50,850 nucleotides of DNA from an uncultured Nitratireductor sp. (GTDB taxonomy: Bacteria; Pseudomonadota; Alphaproteobacteria; Rhizobiales; Rhizobiaceae). The notes under the pieces were generated by a model. That model had not been told where the DNA came from, did no database searches, and worked only from the letters and a program-made list of their open reading frames with translations. A program made the translations under genes and the position numbers. This document shows positions 16,731 through 24,321 of this stretch, in pieces. The stretch's first letter is position 1; the number at the start of each line of letters is the position of its first letter. Location: assembly GCF_913053745.1 (NCBI RefSeq), contig NZ_CAJXGF010000010.1, forward strand, positions 1 through 50,850. The letters are read 5' to 3'.

Positions 16731-18080
16731 TCATTCGGCAGCATGTCGCGCCCCTGTGCTCCCGGCCGGCAGTCGCAGCGCCGTGCGCCGCCAGAAATCG
16801 GAAAGGAAAGCCGGATCGCGCAACGCCTCGAGGTCGCGCCAGCGCGGAAAAGAGGCGTCGAAAAGCGCCGGCCCCATACGGGCATCCTTATAGGGATTGA
16901 CCGCCCCTCCGGCCTCGACGGTCATTCGGTCGAGACGCTCGAACAGAGCTTGCGTGGCAGCACCCCCGTTGGAAAAATCAAGCGTCAGCGTATAGCCCGG
17001 CCTCGGAAACGAGAGAATGCCCGGAGACGCGATGTCGCCGAACCGCTTCAGGACCGTCAGGAAAGACGCCTGCCCTGCCTCGCGGGCGGCGATGAGCATG
17101 GCCGGAACGATTTCGCGCGCGGCCTCGAAGGGCACCACGCTTTGATGTTGCAAAAGTCCGCGCGGGCCGTAAAGCCGGTTCCAGTGGCGCACGGCATCGA
17201 GCGGGAAGAAATAGCTCTCATAGGTTGAGCGCCGGCCCCCCTCCACCTTCGCCTTACGCCAGGCAAAAGCCCGGTTGAACAGGGTGAGCGACCAACGGTT
17301 CAAAAGATTGACCGGAGGCCGGAAGGGAACCGCAAGACGACGCTTGGTCGAGGGACGGAACACCGGGCCCTCCTCGGCATGGTTGGCGGTGAGCAGGAAG
17401 CCGCTTCCCACACGTGTGCCGGAAGCAAGCTGGTCGAGCCAGGCAACGGCATATTCGTTCTCGGCGTCGGCATCTTCGGCCAGGTCGAAATATTCACCGA
17501 GTCCGGAGAAGCCCCGCACGCGCTCGTTCACGTCGACGGAGCCGACTTTCATCAACCGGAAGGTGGCCTCGAGGATAAGGCCCGTCAGCCCCATTCCGCC
17601 GATGGTGGCGCAAAAAAGCTCCGCGTTCTCATCCGCGCTGCAACGGCGTATCTCGCCGTCGGATCGCAAAAGCGTGAAAGACAAGACGTGGCGGCCGAAC
17701 GTGCCGCGGCGATGATGATTTTTGCCGTGCACATCATTGGCGATGGCTCCGCCCAGCGTGACGAATTGCGTGCCCGGCACAACAGCGGGAAACCAGCCTT
17801 TCGGCCCGACATGAGCGATCAGATCCGACAGCATGAGGCCGGCCTGCGCGGTCACAAGCCCGCTTTCCGGGTCGAAAGCGGCAATGCGGTTCATAGAACG
17901 CATATCGATCAGCGCGCCGGTGTCGTTCAGGCAGGTGTCGCCATAGGATCGGCCATTGCCGTAGGGCAGTATGGAAGATGGCAGTCCCCTGCCCGTCTTG
18001 AGACGCTCGATGGCGTCTTCGGCCCCAATAACCGGCGTGGCACCAGCGCGAACCAATCCGAATGCGGAATAATCGGCCAT
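16731..18080 (-). CDS. DprE1-like FAD-dependent polyprenyl-phosphoribose 2'-oxidase
   Basis: 449 aa; the ATG at 18080 is 3 nt after the stop of the HAD-UbiA gene. The N-terminal VAO-type FAD domain has PYGNGRSYGD (residues 39-48), PGTQFVTLGGAIANDVHGKNHH (103-123) and FGRHV. The C-terminal half has FLTVLKRFGD, SFPRPGYTLTLDF and YKDAR. These line up with mycobacterial DprE1: Lys398 falls on its catalytic Lys418. Thr366 falls on Cys387, the residue attacked by benzothiazinones. DprE1 oxidises the ribose 2'-OH of decaprenyl-phosphoribose as the first half of epimerisation to arabinose. The neighbour upstream resembles the enzyme that makes this substrate. A 111-nt gap separates this gene from the transporter gene. 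Confidence 0.85.
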   Translation of the reverse strand: MADYSAFGLVRAGATPVIGAEDAIERLKTGRGLPSSILPYGNGRSYGDTCLNDTGALIDMRSMNRIAAFDPESGLVTAQAGLMLSDLIAHVGPKGWFPAVVPGTQFVTLGGAIANDVHGKNHHRRGTFGRHVLSFTLLRSDGEIRRCSADENAELFCATIGGMGLTGLILEATFRLMKVGSVDVNERVRGFSGLGEYFDLAEDADAENEYAVAWLDQLASGTRVGSGFLLTANHAEEGPVFRPSTKRRLAVPFRPPVNLLNRWSLTLFNRAFAWRKAKVEGGRRSTYESYFFPLDAVRHWNRLYGPRGLLQHQSVVPFEAAREIVPAMLIAAREAGQASFLTVLKRFGDIASPGILSFPRPGYTLTLDFSNGGAATQALFERLDRMTVEAGGAVNPYKDARMGPALFDASFPRWRDLEALRDPAFLSDFWRRTALRLPAGSTGARHAAE

Positions 18081-18083
18081 GCT

Positions 18084-19517
18084 TCATAGCCCCGCTGCGA
18101 TAAGTAGCACGGCACCCAGAAGACCGAAAAGCTGGCTGCGCCAGTCGCTGATGATGAAAACGATGGGATCGTCATGCATTTCGTCGCGACGGGCCAAAAT
18201 CCATATGCGAATAGTGATGTAGAGCACAATGGGACAGAGCGGCCAGATAAGCCAGGGCATCGCGTAGAGCTCACGTACGGCGCTGCTTTGAATGTAAAGC
18301 GCCAGAACCATCGCCGAGGCGAAGGCGGACGCCATGCCCGCCTGGGCGATGACATCCTGATCCTCGGTGCGATAACCCCGTCCCGCGATGCGTTCTTTCG
18401 CCGGCAGCACAGTGGAACGCAACTCGACATAACGTTTGACCAGCGCCAGGGATAGGAAGAAGAAAACCGAAAAGGCCAGGAGCCAGAAAGAGACACCGAT
18501 CATGGTCGCCGCACTGCCGGCAAGAATGCGCAGCGTGTAAAGACCGGCAAGCGTCAGCACATCGATGAGAAGCATGCGCTTGATCGAAAGGGAATAGGCA
18601 GTCGTGGCGATCAGATAGGCCCCCAGGACCAGCCCGAAGAGCGGCGGCAGAAACAGCGCAGTGATGCCGCTGATCGCAAGCAGGCCCAGCATGGCGGCGA
18701 ATCCGAACGGGATTGAAAGCACACCGCTGGCAAAAGGACGGTTCCGCTTGGTCGGGTGACGCCGGTCCAGTCCCAGATCGAAGAAGTCGTTGAGAATATA
18801 GATCGCAGAAGCTGCCGTGCTGAAGGCGACGAAAGCCATAATGCAAAGCGCCAGCAACTGCATGTTGAAATATTCATGGCTCAGGAACAGCGGCACGAAG
18901 ATCAGGCTGTTCTTAAGCCACTGATGAACCCGCAACATCTTCACGTAAGTCTTGAAGGTCGGTTTTGGCGCTTCGATGATCTCGCCGCCATTGGCGGCCT
19001 GCCAGCGACTGGCGGCACGATCCGGCGCAACGATCATGGCACCGCGCGCGGCGTCGAAGACCGCGACGTCGGCCCGGCTGTTGCCCGCATAATCGAAACC
19101 GCCATCACCGAACGCCGCGATCAGCGCATCGCGCTTCATTTCCGAAGCCATGTTGCGCCCGGGTTCGGTGGATATAACCTCATCGAACACGCCCAGATGT
19201 GCGGCAATCGCGTCGGCGAACTTTTTGGGCGAAGCCGTTGCCAACACGATGTGGCGACCGTCGGCCTTGTCTTCCTGGAGGCGGGCGAGCAGATCCTGCC
19301 GATATGGAAGCCCTGCAGCATCGAGTTCGACATGCGAGGCGATCTCGCATTTCAGCCGTGCCTTCCCGCCCAAAAGCCACAACGGCAGAAGGAAAACGCA
19401 AAGAGGCTTTCGGCGCAGAAGAAGGAACAGACTTTCCCACAAAAGATCGGTCGCGATCAGCGTGCCGTCGAGATCGACGGCCAATGGCACCGCATTGCGT
19501 TCAGATCGCGCATCCAT
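18084..19517 (-). CDS. HAD phosphatase fused to UbiA-family phosphoribosyl/prenyl transferase
   Basis: 477 aa with two parts. Residues 1-185 are a HAD domain: AVDLDGTLIATD (nucleophile Asp and second Asp), LATASPKKFADAI, and GNSRADVAVFDAARG. Residues about 190-477 are a polytopic UbiA transferase with the Asp-rich motif NDFFDLGLDRRHPTKRNRPFASG. That motif is close to Rv3806c-type enzymes, which transfer phosphoribose from PRPP to decaprenyl phosphate. The fusion could attach phosphoribose to the lipid and then remove the 5-phosphate, a step done by a separate protein in mycobacteria. It is the first gene of a five-gene minus-strand run. The upstream 19518-19718 region contains no gene. Confidence 0.85.
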   Translation of the reverse strand: MDARSERNAVPLAVDLDGTLIATDLLWESLFLLLRRKPLCVFLLPLWLLGGKARLKCEIASHVELDAAGLPYRQDLLARLQEDKADGRHIVLATASPKKFADAIAAHLGVFDEVISTEPGRNMASEMKRDALIAAFGDGGFDYAGNSRADVAVFDAARGAMIVAPDRAASRWQAANGGEIIEAPKPTFKTYVKMLRVHQWLKNSLIFVPLFLSHEYFNMQLLALCIMAFVAFSTAASAIYILNDFFDLGLDRRHPTKRNRPFASGVLSIPFGFAAMLGLLAISGITALFLPPLFGLVLGAYLIATTAYSLSIKRMLLIDVLTLAGLYTLRILAGSAATMIGVSFWLLAFSVFFFLSLALVKRYVELRSTVLPAKERIAGRGYRTEDQDVIAQAGMASAFASAMVLALYIQSSAVRELYAMPWLIWPLCPIVLYITIRIWILARRDEMHDDPIVFIISDWRSQLFGLLGAVLLIAAGL

Positions 19518-19718
19518 AAAAGCCCCCAGACATGACCTGCTCTCGAAAGGGCCTTACGCGAAAGGAGCTTCTGAATTCTGAACTTCAAAGCACCAGGGCG
19601 GGACCTACTGCAAGAAATAATGGTCAGGCTTAACAGGCCGATAACAACCTAAGTAAAAAGCGACGCTTCCGCACAGCTTTCTTACAGAACCCAGAACGTA
19701 AACTTTCGAGTGTTCATG

Positions 19719-19991
19719 TCAACGTACACGACCGCGGCCTTCGGAAATTTCGACGGTTTCGGAGCCGGTCAGAACCTCTCGGTCGCCGTTCGGCATGGTC
19801 ACGAAGCAGCCGGCAGAACAAAACTCGATGGTTTCACCGGCGCCGACCACGAGTTCCGACTGAGAGCCGCCCTCGGTCACCACCAGGGTCTGGGGTTCAC
19901 TGTCGCGGTTGACGACACTGGCCGCGAAGGCCGCGCTACCAGCGGCAAACAGCGCCACGGCTGCAAGAGTAAGAGTTTTCATTGTTTTCAT
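19719..19991 (-). CDS. Small exported protein, unknown
   Basis: 90 aa from the ATG at 19991 (a second ATG at 19982). Residues 1-23 form a clear signal peptide ending AAGSAAFAAS. The mature part of about 65 residues has alternating polar and hydrophobic residues, a Cys pair (EFCSAGCFVTM) that could form a disulfide, and a basic end. I recognise no family with certainty; it resembles small periplasmic proteins of Rhizobiales. The 200 bp between it and the HAD-UbiA gene hold no further gene. Confidence 0.7.
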   Translation of the reverse strand: MKTMKTLTLAAVALFAAGSAAFAASVVNRDSEPQTLVVTEGGSQSELVVGAGETIEFCSAGCFVTMPNGDREVLTGSETVEISEGRGRVR

Positions 19992-20101
19992 CGGTGCTTT
20001 ACCGCCCCTGTAACAATGGGGCATTTCGCCCCTTTTTCCGCCTCGGTTATAGAGATTTCAATCTGAACGGCAACTGAACGGCGCGTTCAAGCTCGCCACA
20101 C

Positions 20102-22591
20102 CTACTCCGGGTCGACCTTTCGGCGCCGCCTGCCGCGTCCGGCAGGGATCGGTGCCTCATCATCCGCATCCGCCGGATCGTCCGCCTCGTCTCCATCGTC
20201 CATTGGCGTGACAGGATCTTGCATCTTGAAGTTCCCGGAGCGCACATGAATGTCGCGTTGCGGGAACGGAATTTCGATCCCCTCCGCCTCAAACGCATCG
20301 ACAATGGCAAAACGGATGTCATTTTGCACATTCAACTGCATGAGAATGTCGGAGAGATAGACGCGTATCTCGAAATCGAGAGAAGAATCGCCGAAGCCGG
20401 CAAAAAGCACGAAAGGTTCGGGGTTCTTCAGCACCAGTGGATGCGCCTTGGCGATTTCCAGCAATATCTCGTGGACGCGCCGCACGTCGGAGCCATAGGC
20501 GACACCGATCGCTATCTCCATACGCCCAAGCTTGTTGCGGTGGGTCCAATTGCCGACAGCAGCGTTGATCAGCTCCGAATTGGGCAGAATGACCGACTGG
20601 CGCTGGAAGGTTTCGATCTCCGTCGCGCGCACCGAAATCTTCTTCACCGTGCCCGAAACGCCACCGGCGACGATCCAGTCGCCCGCCTTGAAAGGACGTT
20701 CGGCAAGGAGGATCAGGCCCGAGACGAAGTTGGACACAATGTTTTGCAGGCCAAAACCGATGCCGAGAGAAAGCGCGCCGGCGACCAATGCGAGATTGGA
20801 CAGGTTGATGCCCGCGGCCGAAACGCCGATGAGAGCGGCGATCACCAGTCCCACATAGCCGATGCCGGTGCGGATCGAATTGCGCACCCCCGAATCCATG
20901 CGGCTGCGCGCCATGACCTTCCCGTCAAGCCAACTCTGGAACCAGCGCGTGACGAAATAGCCGACCACGAAAACCAGAATGCCGGTCAGAATGCCGATAA
21001 TGGAGAACGACAGAGAGCCGACCTGTATCTGCCCGGCAATGCGGTAGCCCCAAGCCGTCAGGTCCGCACCGCGAAAGCCCCACTGCAATAGAATGAGCGG
21101 CAAACCGATCAGAAGGACGAGGACATTGATAACCATGCCGGTAACGAGACCGAGCTGGTCGAGCGCGGTTTCGTCGAACGCAGTGTAACGTTCCAGCCGG
21201 CGTGCCAGCCACGAATTGGCGAAAGCGCCCTCGGAGGTAATCGCACCCGCCGTCAAAAAGCCGATATACATGGTGGCGACGATCGCCCCCGTCACCACCG
21301 CCTGCTGTGACAGGAAACGGGCAAACCCGATATAGCCGAGCATCGCGGCGATGATGATCGCGGCACCGAGGGCGAACAGAAGATAGCGGAACTTCAGGGG
21401 CCACGGTTTCGGGTTGCCCTCTTCATCGTCCAGAGGGCTCACACCGCCTATCGCCATGATGAGCAAGCCCACGATCACCGTGGCCACCAGGCTGGTGGCG
21501 ACCGTCAGCGAAAGCTGCGAACCGAAGAGCGAATAGACCTGATCCATGAAATGGTCGAAACCGGTCGAAATCGCCGTGAAGACCGCAAGCATGAGCAACC
21601 ATTGCGCGGCCTGTGAACGAACGGGCAGAAGCCGCCAATTGGGCCGTCTCGGCGCAAGAATGGCGCGTGCCAGACGGTAAACGAAATAGACCAGAATGAT
21701 GACGGAGAAGAGCGCCCCGAGGAGCGGTGCTATATCGCTGCGCAGCAGGCTGAAATAGTCCAGGAAATAATAGGACAGCGCAAGAAAGACGCCGATCGAG
21801 AGGGAGGGAATCAGCGTTGAGAAAAGTGCCAGAGAAAGGCGGCTGAGATAGGTCGGTTCCGTCTCGGTCGGGTCCGGTTCGATAAAATCGCCGAACAGGC
21901 GTCGTCCGCCGAACAGGAGCGTCAGTGCGGCAATGGTGGCCAGCGCGGTGGCCAATAAGAGCGATTTCAAACGGTACTTGAAGACGAAGTTCAGCCAGGC
22001 GGAGACCCGCGTGTAGACGCGTCCCACCTCCTGCGTGAACTCGCCGGCCACATCGGCGCTCAACGCGGACGAAACGTCGTAGCGCCGCGACAGTGTCTGT
22101 GTAAACAGATCGCGCCGCAGTTCCGCGATCTCCTCGACGATGCTGTTGATGCGCACCGAGAGCCGTTCGGCATCGCCGATCAGAACATTGAAGCTCGCCT
22201 TCTCATCGAGAAGCCGCGTGCGCTCCTGCGTCACCTCCTCGGGTTCGGCCGGTTCACCATCCTTGCGCGGCTCACCGAGCTGCTCCAACCGCGTGTTGAT
22301 CTCCGAAAGGCGCGGGCGAAACGCCAGGCTCGCGTCGAAAACCTCGCGCGCCAGCCTTTCCAGCTCCACACGCACCTCGACGAGTTCGCCGTCATCGGTG
22401 GACTGATCATCGATTTCCTTTTCCATCCCGTTGACGGCGGATTCGATGTCGGAAATCTTCTCGCGCTGCGTCTGCAAGAAGCTTTCGGGTCCCTGAGCGG
22501 CTGTCGGCAGGATCACCAGAAGCTGGAAAATCAGACACAGGAAAACCGGCAGGGCGCGAAGCTTCAACAACATTGCTGTCAGTCTTTTCAC
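20102..22591 (-). CDS. DUF3772/MscS mechanosensitive ion channel family protein
   Basis: 829 aa from a GTG at 22591; the ATG at 22573 six codons in is an alternative. A signal peptide (about residues 1-33) leads to a periplasmic coiled-coil region of about 170 residues (the DUF3772 region) with many Glu/Arg. About ten transmembrane segments follow, then the MscS core: GALSLGIGFGLQNIVSNFVSGLILLAERPFKAGDWI (pore helix and beta domain) and SGTVKKISVRATEIETFQRQSVILPNSELIN. The C-terminus is a disordered acidic then basic tail. It would open on membrane tension during osmotic downshift. It diverges from soxB across a 181-nt region. Confidence 0.92.
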   Translation of the reverse strand: MKRLTAMLLKLRALPVFLCLIFQLLVILPTAAQGPESFLQTQREKISDIESAVNGMEKEIDDQSTDDGELVEVRVELERLAREVFDASLAFRPRLSEINTRLEQLGEPRKDGEPAEPEEVTQERTRLLDEKASFNVLIGDAERLSVRINSIVEEIAELRRDLFTQTLSRRYDVSSALSADVAGEFTQEVGRVYTRVSAWLNFVFKYRLKSLLLATALATIAALTLLFGGRRLFGDFIEPDPTETEPTYLSRLSLALFSTLIPSLSIGVFLALSYYFLDYFSLLRSDIAPLLGALFSVIILVYFVYRLARAILAPRRPNWRLLPVRSQAAQWLLMLAVFTAISTGFDHFMDQVYSLFGSQLSLTVATSLVATVIVGLLIMAIGGVSPLDDEEGNPKPWPLKFRYLLFALGAAIIIAAMLGYIGFARFLSQQAVVTGAIVATMYIGFLTAGAITSEGAFANSWLARRLERYTAFDETALDQLGLVTGMVINVLVLLIGLPLILLQWGFRGADLTAWGYRIAGQIQVGSLSFSIIGILTGILVFVVGYFVTRWFQSWLDGKVMARSRMDSGVRNSIRTGIGYVGLVIAALIGVSAAGINLSNLALVAGALSLGIGFGLQNIVSNFVSGLILLAERPFKAGDWIVAGGVSGTVKKISVRATEIETFQRQSVILPNSELINAAVGNWTHRNKLGRMEIAIGVAYGSDVRRVHEILLEIAKAHPLVLKNPEPFVLFAGFGDSSLDFEIRVYLSDILMQLNVQNDIRFAIVDAFEAEGIEIPFPQRDIHVRSGNFKMQDPVTPMDDGDEADDPADADDEAPIPAGRGRRRRKVDPE

Positions 22592-22772
22592 AGAATCAGG
22601 GGCATTCGGACGTCAGTTTCAGCGCACAGACATTGCCTGAGCGACGCTCGTCCAGCAAGCATATCGACGCATTGGGTCGGGCCTGTGAAAAGCCATGGCG
22701 CTTTATTTGCCTCCGAGGTGGGGGGTGTCCTATAGCTTTAAACCTCGTTCTGGCAAAAAAGAATGGCGGCGC

Positions 22773-24032
22773 ATGGCGGAGTATTCAGCTTTTTCGCTTC
22801 TGAAGAATGCCTTTTCGGGAAATCGCGACTGGAAACCTGCCTGGCGCAAACCCGATCCCAAACCGAATTACGACGTTATCGTCATCGGTGGGGGCGGACA
22901 CGGTCTGGCGACCGCCTATTATCTCGCTGCCGAACACGGCATTACCAACGTGGCGGTGCTGGAGAGGGGCTGGCTCGGCTCCGGCAACATCGGACGCAAC
23001 ACCACAATCGTGCGTTCCAACTACCTGCTGCCGGAATCCGTTCGCTTTTACGAGCATTCGATGAAGCTTTGGGAAAATCTCTCCCACGAGCTCAACTACA
23101 ATGTCATGTTCTCGCAGCGTGGCGTGTTGAACCTCGCCCATAGTCCCGGGCAGGCCGACGCCTTCATTCGCCGTGGCAACGCTATGCGTCACGGCGGGGT
23201 GGACGCCGAATGGCTGACACCTTGCGAAATCGGCCGCAAGGTGCCAGGGCTCGATATCTCCGGCTCGGCGCGTTTTCCCATCACCGGCGGCCTCCTGCAG
23301 CCGCGCGCCGGCACCGCCCGCCACGATGCGGTGGCCTGGGGCTATGCACGCGCCGCCGACCGACGCGGCGTCGATCTGATCGAAAATTGCGAGGTGACGG
23401 GCTTCCTTCGGGATGGCGATAAAATCACCGGGGTTTCCACCACACGCGGCGATATCCGTGCGAAAAAGGTCGCGCTGGCGGTAGCCGGCAGCACGAGCCG
23501 CGTGCTCGAGCGCGCCGGCATCGACACCTTCCCTATAGAAAGCCACGTTCTCCAGGCTTTCGTTTCCGAAGCTTTAAAACCCTTCGTCGACTGCGTGGTC
23601 ACATTCGGCGCCGGACATCTTTATATGTCCCAGTCGGACAAGGGCGGGCTGGTTTTCGGAGGCAGCCTGGATTTCTACAATTCCTACGCGCAGCGCGGAA
23701 ATCTGCCCACCGTCGAAGACGTGACAAGCGAAATCTGCGCCATGTTCCCAACCGTCGCCAGACTCAGATTGCTGCGCTCATGGGGCGGTGTGATGGACAT
23801 GTCGATGGACGGGTCGCCGATCATCACCAAAGGCCCGCTACCCGGCCTCTATCTCAATTGCGGCTGGTGCTATGGCGGTTTCAAGGCCACCCCGGCGTCC
23901 GGCTATTCCTTCGCCTGGACCATCGCCAAGGACGAACCCCACACCATCAACGCACCGTTCACGCTCAAGCGTTTCGAGCGCGGCGCGGCGATCGACGAAA
24001 CGGGCCATGGCCCCACGCCAAAACTGCATTGA
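22773..24032 (+). CDS. soxB: Sarcosine oxidase subunit beta
   Basis: 419 aa from the ATG at 22773, giving the family N-terminus AEYSAFSLLKNAFSG; the frame to 22695 is not used. FAD-binding motif VIVIGGGGHGLATAYYLA at residues about 37-54, then RGWLGSGNIGRNTTIVRSNYL, and C-terminal GVMDMSMDGSPIITKGPLPGLYLNCGWCYGGFKATPASG, all standard for heterotetrameric sarcosine oxidase. The beta subunit carries covalent FMN and noncovalent FAD and oxidises sarcosine. First gene of a four-gene operon in the usual B-D-A-G order. The folate genes that often follow in other bacteria are absent here. Confidence 0.96.
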   Translation: MAEYSAFSLLKNAFSGNRDWKPAWRKPDPKPNYDVIVIGGGGHGLATAYYLAAEHGITNVAVLERGWLGSGNIGRNTTIVRSNYLLPESVRFYEHSMKLWENLSHELNYNVMFSQRGVLNLAHSPGQADAFIRRGNAMRHGGVDAEWLTPCEIGRKVPGLDISGSARFPITGGLLQPRAGTARHDAVAWGYARAADRRGVDLIENCEVTGFLRDGDKITGVSTTRGDIRAKKVALAVAGSTSRVLERAGIDTFPIESHVLQAFVSEALKPFVDCVVTFGAGHLYMSQSDKGGLVFGGSLDFYNSYAQRGNLPTVEDVTSEICAMFPTVARLRLLRSWGGVMDMSMDGSPIITKGPLPGLYLNCGWCYGGFKATPASGYSFAWTIAKDEPHTINAPFTLKRFERGAAIDETGHGPTPKLH

Positions 24033-24042
24033 GGGACATGCC

Positions 24043-24321
24043 ATGCTGATCGACTGCCCGCATTGCGGCGCGCGCGACCTCTCCGAATTCTCCTATCAGG
24101 GGGATGCGACACGCACGCGTCCCGACCCTGCCTCAACCGACACGAAGGCGTGGATCGATTATGTCTACAACCGGCCCAACCCAGCAGGAAAACACCGCGA
24201 ATACTGGCAGCATGCGGGAGGATGCCGCGCACATCTGGTGATCGAGCGCGATACGCTGAACCATGAAATCCGTTCGGTTGCCTTGGCGCGTCGCGACTAT
24301 AACGGCGGAGACGCTGCATGA
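24043..24321 (+). CDS. soxD: Sarcosine oxidase subunit delta
   Basis: 92 aa from the ATG at 24043, 10 nt after soxB, with GAGGG upstream. Zinc-ribbon-like start CPHCGARDLSEF and a later HAGGCRAH supply the metal ligands of the small delta subunit. WIDYVYNRPNPAGKHREYWQH is the characteristic centre. The delta subunit is structural in the heterotetramer. Its TGA overlaps the soxA start (ATGA). Confidence 0.95.
   Translation: MLIDCPHCGARDLSEFSYQGDATRTRPDPASTDTKAWIDYVYNRPNPAGKHREYWQHAGGCRAHLVIERDTLNHEIRSVALARRDYNGGDAA

Noticed and set aside
16616-16885. 89-aa minus-strand frame in the gap between the DprE1-like and transporter genes
   Set aside because: Most of it overlaps the end of the oxidase gene, with no ribosome binding site and a shadow-like composition. 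The 111-nt gap is better read as leader sequence.
19651-19680. Short palindrome AAGCG-A-CGCTT followed by T on the minus strand, considered as a terminator
   Set aside because: The stem would be only about 4 bp with a 3-nt loop, too weak to call.
22592-22772. Possible riboswitch in the leader of soxB (G-rich GAGGTGGGGGG)
   Set aside because: No recognisable glycine riboswitch core or paired helices were found by eye.
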